A program made the translations under genes and the position numbers. 64,000 nucleotides of DNA from Limnoperna fortunei (lineage: Eukaryota > Mollusca > Bivalvia > Mytilida > Modiolidae): the NCBI GenBank assembly GCA_944474755.1, contig OX104113.1, forward strand, positions 51,227,644 through 51,291,643, given 5' to 3'. This document shows positions 11,251 to 25,100 of this stretch, one piece after another (the stretch's first letter is position 1; each line of letters opens with the position of its first letter). A model generated the notes under the pieces. It saw nothing but the letters and a program-made list of their open reading frames with translations, did not search any database and was not told where the DNA came from.

Positions 11251-11942
11251 TATTCAGCTTTTTGAAATATGGCAGTTTTTAATTTTGAAAAGGGGATTAG
11301 CCATGATAAAATTTGAGCTTAATTAGAACGGAAGTGTACTTTATGAACAATCGATTGTTATATATTCGAAATCCTTCGAGTAATGTCGTCTGCAGTTAAG
11401 GCGGGAAAAGTCTTATGGTTTGTCCCATTACCATTGAATGTGAAAGCAGACAAACATTTGTAAACAATGCAAGATCCCTTTAGAAACAAAAATGTCTGAC
11501 TTGTGTAAAATTCCTGTAGCAAAAGTCAAGGACATTTTATAACAAGTAAGCAATAGTATAAAACATGAACAGGTTATCATATCTAAATTTTTTCTTCTAG
11601 ATTTTTGTTATAAAATGATAAAATATGGAATAATAAAAAAAATGAAAGCACACATTTTTTTCTAAGGGAGTGCAGCATTTAGTATATATTTGTATGCTTT
11701 GAACGGGTGATTTGACTGTGTATGTTAGATAATCTGGTAGCTCCAGTCATAAAATATCCCATTTTATGTTTATATTCAACATTTTTTTTATCTGATACTG
11801 ATTATAATTTTAATAGTGAAATGCATGGTTTTATCTTTAAACACATTTTTCTGTGCACAAATTTCGCAAGAAAATCTCGCAGAATGTTTAAAGGTAAGTT
11901 GATAATAAAAAAATGGGCACCCATACAAACTACACTAAACTA
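11251..11942. other. No recognised gene; possible upstream region of syntaxin-5
   Basis: Unique AT-rich sequence with a GC-richer patch at 11320-11480. It lies upstream of syntaxin-5 and could hold its promoter, but no core promoter motif is decisive. Confidence 0.3.
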
Positions 11943-12589
11943 AAAAAAAGTGGCCACAATCGCAGGATTTAGTTTAACATTGGATCCTATAAGAAAAACA
12001 TACAAACAACTTCTACTCTGAAACTGTTCCATAACTGAAGCCAAATTCTTCAAACCAATTGCAAATTGGACATGGCTTCCAGGGCCACTAATGGGTTCTC
12101 ATTTGCTTAAATTTAAAAAATCTTTTTACATACTGCATGGCAGATATATTTGAATATTGCATAAATGTACCTTAGATGGAATTTTTTTGAGACTATATAA
12201 AATTCAACATGGCTGCCAGAGTTGCAAATTCATTCCGCTTGGCTGTAATTTCAAAATTTGTTTCCTCACAAACCACTTGGCAAATGTATATGTGATATTG
12301 CATGGTCTTCTAATTTTGTGTTTTTTTGCTTCAATCCAAAATACAAGATTGCTGCCAACCATGGAATATCACTTAGCAAACTAACCTATGATAAAACATA
12401 AAAGGGCTTCTTCTCAGAAACTGTCCTACAAATTGCTGCTGATTGGAAATTCAACATGGCAACATTCATAGAAACAGCATCTTCACATAAACTCTTTAGC
12501 ATTTAATATCATAATTTGCTAGAAAAGTCATGTCTCTTAAAAAATTTTTATTGTCAGGTGAGCGATAACAGGCTCTTAAAAGTCTCTAG
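11943..12589 (+). mobile_element. 5'-truncated AGCTCACC-type tandem-repeat element
   Basis: Matches the last repeat and right end of the element at 17900-20728, including CAAGATTGCTGCCAACCATGG. It ends with CAGGTGAGCGATAACAGGCTC and a weakened palindrome followed by CTCTAG. The usual left terminus is missing. Confidence 0.75.
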
Positions 12590-13152
12590 TTTAAAACACA
12601 CCCCAAATTTTTTCCAAGAGTGTAACCCATTCACCATTTATTGTGACACTTGCTGTGAAACCTGACCATTTTCTACTTGGCAAATTTTGTTTTAGAAATG
12701 AATATAAAGTAAAAAAATATAAAACTTATGATTAGTGTTAAACATGTTACAAAAATCTATTTTTGAGTTACACATATTTTATTAGCTTGTTTCAGTAGTT
12801 GTCCTGAATGATGGAAAATTTATGTTAAAACAGTTATCACAAACATAAAAATGTTTAAATAATGACACTCATACTTTATGAAATGATTATAGTGTAGTTC
12901 ACGTGTACAACTATCAAATTCAATTAATTCTTTATGACTCCAAAAAGATAAAAGTGTCTTGCAAAACAAGAAGACATGCATCATCATGGTTTGAATTTAA
13001 ACCATATAACCCTTACAAGTACATATACAAATGACTGACATTATATTTAACAGACATAAGCCATGATTTGTAATCTATCATTTGTTGGTATAAATTAGAA
13101 AGCATATTTTTTTCCATATTTTACATAATATCTTGAAAATATATGTTTACAG
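12590..13152 (+). other. STX5: Intron or upstream sequence of syntaxin-5
   Basis: AT-rich, without coding content. It ends with a plausible acceptor (TTTACAG at 13146-13152) just before the first coding exon, which implies an untranslated exon further upstream. Confidence 0.4.
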
Positions 13153-13192
13153 GTAATTTAAAAGATACAGAAAGAATAATAAATGCTGTCAA

Positions 13193-16100
13193 ATGATAGC
13201 TAGACGTCGAAGAAATAATTCTGGTTCTGAATCTAAACAAGAATCTAACGGGGTTGTTAAGCATAGTGGCAGTACATTTGTAACCAACAATCCCACAGTT
13301 CCATCCACCAAAGCGGTTGTTGAGCCAGAGATGTCATGTCGTGATCGCACAGGGGAGTTCTTATCTGCATGTAAAACACTTCAGACAAGACAGGTACATG
13401 TAATTGCTGCACCAGAACAACTGACGACATTAATTCTGCACAAAATATAAATAGCTGATATTTAAAGATACTAAAGCAGTTTTTAATATACAATGGATTC
13501 TTCCTAATTGCATAACTAGTTTTCACAGCTAAAATTATGCAATTACAAAAATTGCTCATTCCCTACATAAAATTATGTTTTTTTTCCTTAAATTATATAA
13601 TTTTAAACTATGCTGATGAGTTTAAACCATTCGGGTAACAATTTTCTTTTACTTTTAATTCTAGTAAAACATTTACGACATAAAAGAAGGTTATAAAACA
13701 TGTTTTCATAATTCTATTGCCAGACATGTACATTTTCATGCCTCTTCAGAAAAATGTTGTTTTCTTTATTATGTTAAAGTTTATTAGGACCCCGCCACTT
13801 TGTGGCGTATTCCCTATAGTGATCAGTCTGTCTGTTCCTCCGTGCATCCGTCAGTGCGTCCTTCCGTCTGAACTAATAGTGTCCGAGCTGTAACTTTTTT
13901 ATATTTTGAGGTAGGCTTTTGATATTTGGAATGTGGTTAGATAATATCAAGGCGATGTATCGCATACCATGGTAGATGACCTTTGACCTTGACCTCAAGG
14001 TCTTCGGGGCCCACAGAGATGGGTATCTCACTGATATCTAGTTTCTGTCAAATTCTATGCAATTAACATGAAACTATGTTCCATGCAAATTTATTACATG
14101 TAGAGTAGCATAGGAAATGGTATCATGTTCTGAAGTCTTATGCAAGAAAGAAATATATGCAATAAACAGACATGTAACTCCGTGGCATCCACTGTACAAG
14201 AGTATTGCATTTACATTCATGACATTATGTATCTTGGATATTAGAAATTTGGAGTTTGGTGCAGAGGATCACATCATTCCTTGTTATCCTTATAAACTTT
14301 AGATTTAAAAAAAAATTAATTTGAAGTGTCATGCTTCATGTGTGAGAGATTTCATTTCTATTTCTAAATACAATTTAGGAATATTGTTTACTCTTTGTCT
14401 GCAGTATTTCTTATGTTTTAAGCTGTTGATTTTACGTTTTAATTGTTCTTTATTTGATAGATAAATGGAGCTATTCAACGACCCAATCATCCATTACGAC
14501 AAAGAAGTGAATTCACACAGATTGCAAAGTTTGTATTTATTTATATCATAACTGCATTTTGTTAAATTCTCTTACAATAAAGGATGTAACATGCTTTCTC
14601 AACCAAGTGAAAAGTCTTTACAGTGGTTATTAGCCGCCTTATTCTTATATGGAAATTTAAATTTTTTTGCAAATCACCAAGACTTTGATTTGTAATTGTA
14701 GTACATTCGAGGTTTAAGAAAATTGTAAATGCATGCATTAAAAATGAATAAAAATGAGAGCAAACTTGATATAGAAAAGTCACTGTGCAAATAATTTGTT
14801 AGCACTGTCGTTATTATATTTGTCCATTTTGCAGCAATTTTTCCTTTATATCATGGTAACTGGACTTAAAAACCCCATCCTTTAGTTATGGTTGGAGTTG
14901 ATTAGGCCCTTTCTGGGATAGGGCTCAAAACCATCAAACTCAGTGTTGACAGGCACATTATTAATAGTATTTGTACTTTTATGTAAGTGTACTTAATTAT
15001 TGTAAGTTCAATAATTTTGTTTTGTGTCTTGAATTTAGAATTATACATATTGTGTGCATTTATCATTAAACAACACTGTTTACAGGCGTATTGGAAAAGA
15101 CCTTGCAAATACATTTGCCAAATTGGAAAAATTGACAATTTGTAAGTACTTATTAAGGTTTGTAATAAAAACTGACGGAATATCTGTACACTGTGAATTT
15201 AAAAAAAAAAAAACATTTTTTTTCAATTACATGTATAACTAAGTAGGAACTTTCGTAATGTGGATTAATTTGTTTTTATTTGAAGTTTTTTGTCTCGCCT
15301 GCGAACCTCTTGCTTCATATATTTGTAAGCCCAAGCCCAAGGCCCATCAAATTTGGTCCAGAGGTAGCTTATGATGAGTACTTGCCAGTCAGTCACCTGT
15401 CACCTGACCTTGACCTCAATTTCACTGTCCAGCAACTACATTAAAGTTTTTGGGTTACGGCTGTCCCTCTGTAACCATGCATGGTTTGATGACAATATTT
15501 GGTATATAAGGTTGCTGATGAATAGTACATGACTGTCTGGTAGGGGTCACCTGACCTTGACCTCAATTTCACAGTCCAGCAACTGCGTTAAAGTTTTTGT
15601 ATTAGGACAGTTCCTCTGTAACTATGAATGGTAGGATGACAATATTTGGTATACAGGCTGCTGCTGATAACTAATGCTATTTACGTAATGCCTATGATGA
15701 TATTTATTTTCATTCTGATGTGGAATGCAGTCGAGACGTTTTTCTGTGTCCACACTTGTTTCATTCATCCATCCATAAATGTTATTTTGAAGGAAAATAA
15801 TCACATGAGAACAGATCTTTGTATTCTTGAAAGCACATGACTAGTTAAAATTTAATTGAATTTCTTTGCCTGCAATCCTTCACAGACTTAGTGATTAATG
15901 AATTATAAATATAAATGCAGAAGGAATAAATTGCAAAATGACTTGTCATACAGTTCAAGTGAGATTTAAGAGACACAATAAGTACATTTTTGTGACTTCA
16001 CATGTAAATTCATTTTTTTGGAAATTTTAAAATCTTCATCCATAATATATGTTTATGTAGCATTTCTCATGAAATATATTTGTATGGTGGTTTTTTTTGG

Positions 16101-19100
16101 TAGTGGCTAAAAGGAAATCATTATTTGATGACAAGCCAATGGAAATACAGGAATTAACATACATTATAAAACAGGACATCGACAATCTCAACAAACAGAT
16201 TGCATCCCTACAACAGTTTGTAAATCATCACAAACAACAGAATGGCAAACATCTCCAGACACATTCCACCACAGTAGTTGTTGCTCTACAGGTAACGTAT
16301 ATTTCTTAGGTTAGAAATCAAATATCAATCATGTAAACCAACAGTGACCTGGATTTACATGCATCCTACACCATGCTGACCTGAATCAACCATTCTATCA
16401 TAGGTTAGCTACAATAATGTAGCTCCTTTTTTTCTTTTTTTTTTTTGATGGACGGAGCTACAAAGAGGTCCCATTACTCGTAATGGAGCAGCCCGGGGGT
16501 TTTATGCATATTATAAGCAATTACACTGTTTCCCTGGTTTGCTACATACTTTTTTATGTATTTGCAGTTTTACTGATATTTCCACAACACCGTATTCGTT
16601 AGTTTTATCACTTTATTCGTAATCATGGCATTGTTTGACAAAATATGAATTCCGGAAGTGCATAATTTCGATAATATCAGAATCGATTTGGTAAAAAATG
16701 TAATTCCGGATGATTTCAGCTGTATTCATTTGCATTATGATTATGTCCCCTTGTTTCAAATTTTACCCATACGATTCCGAAATTCTACACTCCACAATTT
16801 TAATTATGTCAACAATGCCACGATTACGAAAAAGTATTAAAATTATTTAATTAGACATTGTAGACATATCAGATGAACGGCGGAGGAAAGAAAACAGATT
16901 TATTTAATAAAGACAAAGGTTAAATAGCGGAAAATATGTGTAAATCCCAAAAGTGTTTTTGCTCCATTACGAGTAATGGGACCTCTTTGTAGCTCCGTCC
17001 ATCAAAAAAAAAGGAGCTACATTATTGTAGCTAATCATAGGTATACTGCTTCAAACGCACACATTACGTTTCCAAAGTACATGTAGGTAAAGCATTTATC
17101 TGCTACAGTTTTTTGTTCTTTGAAAAAAAGCAGACTAAAGCAAACAGTACAGTGTCTGACCAATGGGTTTTGCCTGACACAATGGAAAACTGCTTACCAC
17201 GTTTGGTCAAGTTTATGGTCATTTTGTAGATCTCAGATTACAGTTTTTGAAATCAACAATTATTTTCCACAGTTAAACCACGCTTTGAAATGCGGTTGAA
17301 TTTTTGGTTGAACCAATATTTTGTCTGATTCATGTTGAAAAAATATGTGATCAGCTGTAAAGTTTACAATGCACACCACACCTTTAAAAAAGAAAAGCTT
17401 TGTGGATAGACCTTGCCAGCCACATCTGTATTTTGTTCAAAAGAAGAGGAGCATTAGCCAGATGATATAAATGTTTGCACAGTTATGTACAAGAGTACAG
17501 ACCCCATCTTGATATCTTGATAATTAAAAATGAATTGTATATGTGTATATAAATTGAAAATTGCACAAGATAATTGCACGCAACTTTGGCTTGGGCTGGA
17601 CAAATACTTTTATATGTTCTAAAAATTATGCAATCAAAATATCTTTACATCTTTTAAGCATAATACCTTTACAAAAGGATGCACACATTTCTCTACATGG
17701 TATATTGCATGTAATGTAGAAACTGTAGATTAAATTAGAAGAATTAAAAGTAAACTTTTTAACAAAAACATGTCTGTTGCACCGAAAATAGTCTAGTGAA
17801 GCTCATCAGGTTGTATTCATTATTGCAATGGAAATTACATGCTCATTGGCTCTTTTGTCCTTTAGCTGAAAACATGCCTCTGGTTTAAGTACCTATTGTT
17901 AGCTCACCTGACCCAAAGGGTCAGTGTGAGCTATTCTCATCACTTTGCGTCCGTCGTCGTCGTCGTCGTCGGCCGTAAACTTTTTACATTTTAATCTTCT
18001 TCTCCACAACCACTTGGCCAATTGGAACCAAACTTGGCAGGAATGTTTATTGGGTGGTTCTTAACAAAGTTTGAGTTTTTGGTGCTGATCAAATATGAAA
18101 CATGGCTGCCAGGGCCATTAATGCGTTCTGATTGGCTGAAATTCAAAAATCTTCTTCTCATAAACTGCTTGGCAGATTGATTTGAAATATTGCAGAAATG
18201 TACCTTAGATGGTCCTCTACAAAGTTTGAGTTTTTTGTGCCGATCCAAAATCCAAGATGGCCACCATCGCAGGACATAGTTTAACATAGGACCCAATAGG
18301 AAAAACATATAAACAACTTCTTCTATGAAACTGTTCCACACAATGAAGCCAAATTAATAAGGAAATGAAGGTTGCATAATTATCTTATTGTTTTGGGTTT
18401 TTCGAGCCAATTGAAAATTCAACATGGCTTCCAGGGCCATTAATGTGTTCTGATTGGCTGAAATTCAAAAATCTTCTTCTCATAAACTGCTTGGCAGATT
18501 GATTTGAAATATTGCAGAAATGTACCTTAGATGGTCCTCTACAAAATTTGAGTTTTTTGTTCCGATCCAAAATCCAAGATGGCCGCCATCGCAGGACATA
18601 GTTTAACATAGGACCCTATGGGAAAAACATATAAACAACTTCTTCTATGAAACTGTTCGACACAATGAAGCCAAATTAATAAGGAAATGAAGGTTGCATA
18701 ATTATCTTATTGTTTTGGGTTTTTCGAGCCAATTGAAAATTCAACATGGCTTCCAGGGCCATTAATGTGTTCTGATTGGCTGAAATTCAAAAATCTTCTT
18801 CTCATAAACTGCTTGGCAGATTGATTTGAAATATTGCAGAAATGTACCTTAGATGGTCCTCTACAAAGTTTGAGTTTTTTGTTCCGATCCAAAATCCAAG
18901 ATGGCCGCCATCGCAGGACATAGTTTAACATAGGACCCTATGGGAAAAACATATAAACAACTTCTTCTATGAAACTGTTCGACACAATGAAGCCAACTTA
19001 TTAAGGAAATGAAGGTTGCATAATTATCTTATTGTTTTGGGTTTTTCGAGCCAATTGCAAATTTAACATGGCTTCCAGGGCCGTTAATGTGTTCTGATTG

Positions 19101-22100
19101 GCTGAAATTCAAAAATCTTCTTCTCATAAACTGCTTGGCAGATTGATTTGAAATATTGCAGAAATGTACCTTTGATAGTCCTCTACAAAGTTTGAGTTTT
19201 TTGTGCCGATCCAAAATCCAAGATGGCCGCCATCGCAGTACATAGTTTAACATAGGACCCTATGGGAAAAACATAAGCAACAACATCTTCTCTGAAACTG
19301 TTCCACACAATGAAGCCAAATTAATAAGGAAATGAAGGTTGCATAATTATCTTATTATTTTGGGTTTTTACAGCCAATTGCAAATTCAACATGGCTTCCA
19401 GGGCCATTAATGTGTTCTGATTGGCTGAAATTCAAAAATCTTCTTCTCATAAACTGCTTGGCAGATTGATTTGAAATATTGCAGAAATGTACCTTATGTG
19501 GTCCTCTACAAAGTTTGAGTTTTTTGTGCCGATCCAAAATCCAAAATGGCTGCCATCGCAGGACATAGTTTAACATAGGACCCTATGGGAAAAACATATA
19601 AACAACTTCTTCTCTGAAACTGTTCCACACAATGAAGCCAAATTAATAAGGAAATGAAGGTTGCATAATTATCTTATTATTTTGAGTTTTTCCAGCCAAT
19701 TGCAAATTCAACATGGCTTCCAGGGCCATTAATGCGTTCTGATTGGCTGAAATTCAAAAATCTTCTTCTCATAAACTGCTTGGCAGATTGATTTAAAATA
19801 AAGCAGAAATGTACCTTATGTGGTCCTCTACAAGGTTTGAATTTTTTGTTCCGATCCAAAATCCAAGATGGCCGCCATCACAGGACATAGTTTAACATAG
19901 GACCCTATGGGAAAAACATACAAACAACGTCTTCTCTGAAACTGTTCCACACAAATGAAGCCAAATTATGAAGAAATGATTAATGGATATTTATCTTATT
20001 ATTTTGAGTTTTTTGAGCCAATTGCAAATTGAACATGGCTTCCAGGGCAACTAATGGGTTCTGATTGGCTGAAATTTCAAAAATCTTCTTTTTACAAACC
20101 GCTTAGCAGATTGATTTGAAATATTGCACAAATGTACCTTAGATGGTCCTCTACAAAATTTTAGTTTTTTGTGGCGATCTAAATTCCAAGAGGCCACCAC
20201 GGTGGAACACAGCTTAACATAGGACCCTATGGGAAAACCATACAAACAGCTTCTTCTCTGAAACTCAGTTCCACACAATTTAACCAAATAATGCAGAAGT
20301 GATAGTAATCTTATTATTTTAAGTATGTTTCGAGCCGATAAGAAATTCAACATGGCTGCCAGAGCTGCAAATGCGTTCTGACAGGCTGAGATTTTAAAAT
20401 TCGTTTTCTCACAAACAGCTTGGAAGATTTTAGGATATGTGATATTGTATGGTTCTCTACCAATTTTGAGTTGTTTGTTTCGATCCAAAATACAAGATTG
20501 CTGCCACTTTGGAACATCACTTAACATACTAACCTATGGAAAAACAAAAACTGCTTCTTCTCAGAAACACTCCTACTGCTGATTGTAAATTCAACATGGC
20601 AACATTCATAGAAACAGCATCTTCACATAAACTCTTTAGCATTTTTATCAAAATTTGCAAGAAAAGTATTGTCTTTAAAAGTTTTTTTGTAATTCAGGTG
20701 AGCGATACAGGCTCTTAAGAGCCTCTAGTTGTTTGTATGATCCCTTGAAATTAAAAATGTCCCACAAAATTAGTTTTGATTCAGAAATGATAGAGCACAA
20801 AATTTATATTTAACAATTAATCTGTCATATTTATGCTAGACAATAACTTCCATTCTTAGTGCAGGTCACATTTCACATTTAACAATATAACATATTGTTA
20901 ATAAATTTCACTTATTTTTGTCTCGCCTGGAGGCGAGACATATGTATGGGAATCCGCCGCCTCCAGCGGCGGCGGCATAAACACTTGACATCTTGCTTCA
21001 TATCTTTGTAAGTCCAAGCCCTAGGTCCATCAAATTTGGTCCAGAGGTAGCTTATGATGAGTACTTGCCAGTCTGTCACCTGACCTTGACCTCAATTTCA
21101 CGGTCCAGCGACTACGTTAAAGTTTTTGGGTTACAACAGTTCCTCTGTAACTACGCATGGTAGGAGGACAATATTTAGTGTATAGGTTGCTGATGACTAG
21201 TACATGACTGTCTGGTAGGTGTCACCTGACCTTGACCTCAATTTCACGGTCCAGCGACTACGTTAAAGTTTTTGGGTTACGACAGTTCCTCTGTAACCAC
21301 GCATGGTAGGATGACAATATTTGGTATATAGGTTGCTGATGACTAGTACATGACTGTCTGGTAGGTGTCACCTGACCTTGACTTCAATTTCACGGTCCAG
21401 CGACTAAGTTAAAGTTTTTGGGTTACGACAGTTCCTCTGTAACTACGCATGGTAGGATGACAATATTTGGTGTATAGGTTGCTGATGACTAGTACATGAC
21501 TGTCTGGTAGGTGTCACCTGACCTTGACCTCAATTTCACGGTCCAGCGACTACGTTAAAGTTTTTGGGTTACGACAGTTCCTCTGTAACTACGCATGGTA
21601 GGATGACAATATTTGGTGTATAGGTTGCTGATGACTAGTACATGACTGTCTGGTAGGTGTCACCTGACCTTGACCTCAATTTCACGGTCCAGCAACTACG
21701 TTAAAGTTTTTGGGTTACGACAGTTCCTCTGTAACCACGCATGGTAGGATGACAATATTTGGTATATAGGTTGCTGATGACTAGTACATGACTGTCTGGT
21801 AGGTGCCATTTGACCTTGACCTCAATTTCACGGTCCAGTGACTACCTTAAAGTTTTTAGGTTACTGCTGTTCCCCTGTAACCAAGCATGGTAGGATGACA
21901 ATATTTGGTATATAGGTTGCTGATGAATAGTAAATGATTGTCTGGTAGGTGTCACCTGACCTTGACCTCAATTTAAAGGTTCAGCGACTACGTTAAAGTT
22001 TTTGTATTAGGACAGTTCCTCTGTAACTATGCATAGTATGGTGACAATAATTGGTATACAGGCCGCTGCTCATAATTAATGCTATTTACGTAATGCTTAT

Positions 22101-25100
22101 GACCAAATTTATTTTCGTTACTGATGCGGAATTCAGGCGAGACGTTTTTCTGTGTCCACACTTGTGCTAAAGACAAATAAGATAACCCAAATCTTTAGAC
22201 TAGATGTTTTATTATAAATGGGAAACATCTATAAGACTGTTTCAGTCAATTCTTATGGGCATGTATGATGATATTGATTAGAAACAGCTTCTTACCATAC
22301 AATTTTAAACTTGTGTTTCGTAATACATGTATAACAATATATAAACAAGATATATTATTGTGCTTTCAACATTAAACATGTAGAAACACTAATAAAAATG
22401 GTTACATTTTCTATTTCAGTCCAAGCTAGCAAATATGTCAAATGACTTCAAAGGAGTATTGGAGGTCAGAACAGAGGTAATGTTGAGTAAAGAATTGTAA
22501 ATGTACAAGTATATTAAATATATATATAGTGGTTTGTTTGTACAAAATAATTTTTAAGTCCTCTTGTTTTAAGGTCACCTGAGTTACAGTTCCATGTGAT
22601 TTTTTGTCATTTCCTGTTTGCTGTTGTCATTCGTTCAACGCCTTCCTCTCTGAAACCACTTGACCACAATCCTCCTCAGGGTCCCTAATTTAAATTTGTA
22701 TCCCGGGTTTTGATTTAACATACATGGTTGCTTTTTTTAACAAAACATTATAACAAAAAATAGAACATAAGGTGAACACATGTTTTTCGCCAATGTCTCA
22801 GAAAACTACACATTTTTTAATTAGAAAGTTTGTGATGACTTCTTGTTTTAGTTAATGCCTTTTTTTATTTAAACTTAAAAACTTCTAGATTGATATTATT
22901 TGCAACACAAAAAAAAGCACAGCAAGAAAATGTCAATTTAATTTTTGTTGATCTAAAATTATACAACTACTCTAAAGGAGTTGCTTGTTTTAAATGATGA
23001 TTTTGGACAAAATTTTTCAGTTTTTGCCTAATTGATAAAAATCTAGAAAAGCTAGAGTAAAACTATGTAGTTTATACAGTTTTTGTCTTGTAACTTAAAA
23101 ACTACAACAGTAGACTAGTAGGGAAACTGTCTAAAATTTTCTGACGACTCTTAATCGAGTTGTTGGTCTTTCATAAAGAATTTGGACACAATTTTGTTTT
23201 TCTTGTAAAAAAAGTGTTTTTCAGTGGTTTCGAAGTTACTTCAGGACACATTATAGAAGTGAAACAATTTGTAGCTTTGTTTTATAACTTCAAAAGAGCT
23301 AATTCTTTCATTTGTTTTGCCAAAATCACTTACGAGTACTTTCTTTCTTTGTCAATTTCAGGCACATGTGGGCATTTTGCAAGTTGTCAACAATTTATTT
23401 TTTAAATCTTTGTTATTATCAATACAGATATTAGTCATGAAAATTAAATTCTTATTTTACAGAATTTAAAACACCAAAAATCGCGGAGGGAACAGTTTTC
23501 TCAATCAAGTGCAATGTCAATACCTCCAGCAACAGTTGGCAGTCGAGGTAAATAGTAAAACCTGTATATGGTTTTGGTTTGGATTTTGCTACTGATAATC
23601 TACACACAATCAAGATTAATATAATATATGTAGGAACTAGAAAAAACTAATAAAGCTGTTCCAGAATGTTTAAATGCACTAGTTATATGCATTTATCATT
23701 CTTAGAATGCTCTATGTACAACTTAAATATTCTTCCACCCTAAAAGAAATACATGGGTCATCAAAGACCTTTAGGTTTCTGTTTTTTTTCGAAAGAGAAT
23801 TAATAAATACATAGTACGAAGGAATTGTAGAAATTTTCAACATATCTCTTAGATGACATGGTTTATAATGTTGTGTGGGTAACTCCTTTTCAAGTTAGAT
23901 TAATAAACTGTTTAGTAATATTTTTGCTCCTCCTTTGATGACAAAATAGTTCTTTACAGTAATCACAGGTGTTTTAAATTCAATGGTACTATTGCTACCT
24001 AATTTATTTTACCTATAAACAAACAATATAATTCCATAGTATATGAATTATCTGGTTCTTAGAAAATTGATTTTGAACAAAATAGTAATGAAGGTACACC
24101 GGGTCCAACATCAACAGAGGTATGCAAATTCTGCAGAAAATTCTTCAAAAAAGAAGCAACAAAATTGATGATTTGGGGTTTTCAAAATAATTGGGACACT
24201 TATCAATGAGCAATTTGGTCACATCTTCATGAAACTTGGTGCAGTTACATGTACATCTTGATGAGATCTCTTCACTTGTAAAATTCTTTAAAGTTGTGCC
24301 AAATATTTCATGGTTGAAAAACAATTTTATTTATGAATTTGAGTCACATATAATTACGGGTAGTCATGTTAATGTATCACAGCATAAAATTACAGAAATA
24401 TTTTAACTTTTTAATATTTTACCTACCGGTATAAAATATATTGTGTACCTAATTCAGATTTCATGTAGTCCAGATTCGTAATGGCATTTATACCTCTGAT
24501 CAAATTTCAGCTGTGACATTGATTTTTGTTTGGTGAACACTCATGTCCACATGACTATAGTTGTTGTCAGTTGGTCCTCATCATTTTCTGGTCCCTAGAG
24601 GTTCAATGAATTTTAAATTTTTATTGTAAACAAATATACCAGGAAGGTAATGATTTTCTCCAGGAACAATTAAATAAGCTTTGTCCGCCTATTTAAATGG
24701 GGAGACATTGCGTGTCAGAACCATTTAATAAATGCTTATTATCCAAAATATGTAAAATGTCTTTTGAAAACATTACTATATAGTTCTATAATGTGTAACT
24801 ATTTTCAAATGAAAGTTTAAAAATAATTCTTTCCCTACCATTTGATTTTTAATTAAAATTACTTGCACACATAAATGTACATGTTACTAACATACTTCTT
24901 TTCTGAGAATAGCTGATATTTTTAATGTTCAGATAAAAATTTTCAGATGTAAAAACCACTTCTAAATATTTTATGACCCGAGTGTGAACTAATTGTTTCC
25001 TTAGCAGTATTTTATTTTTAAACTCTTAGCATATTTTTACAGGAAAATCAGTATTATTTGAAGATGAAGCCGCTTATAATGGTTCTGTAGGGTCAGGAGA

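Noticed and set aside
18385..20527. Series of similar 74-codon minus-strand frames, about one per 322 bp
   Set aside because: They recur because the DNA repeats. They lack start context, splice signals and domains, and the same family at 11943-12589 does not keep the frame.
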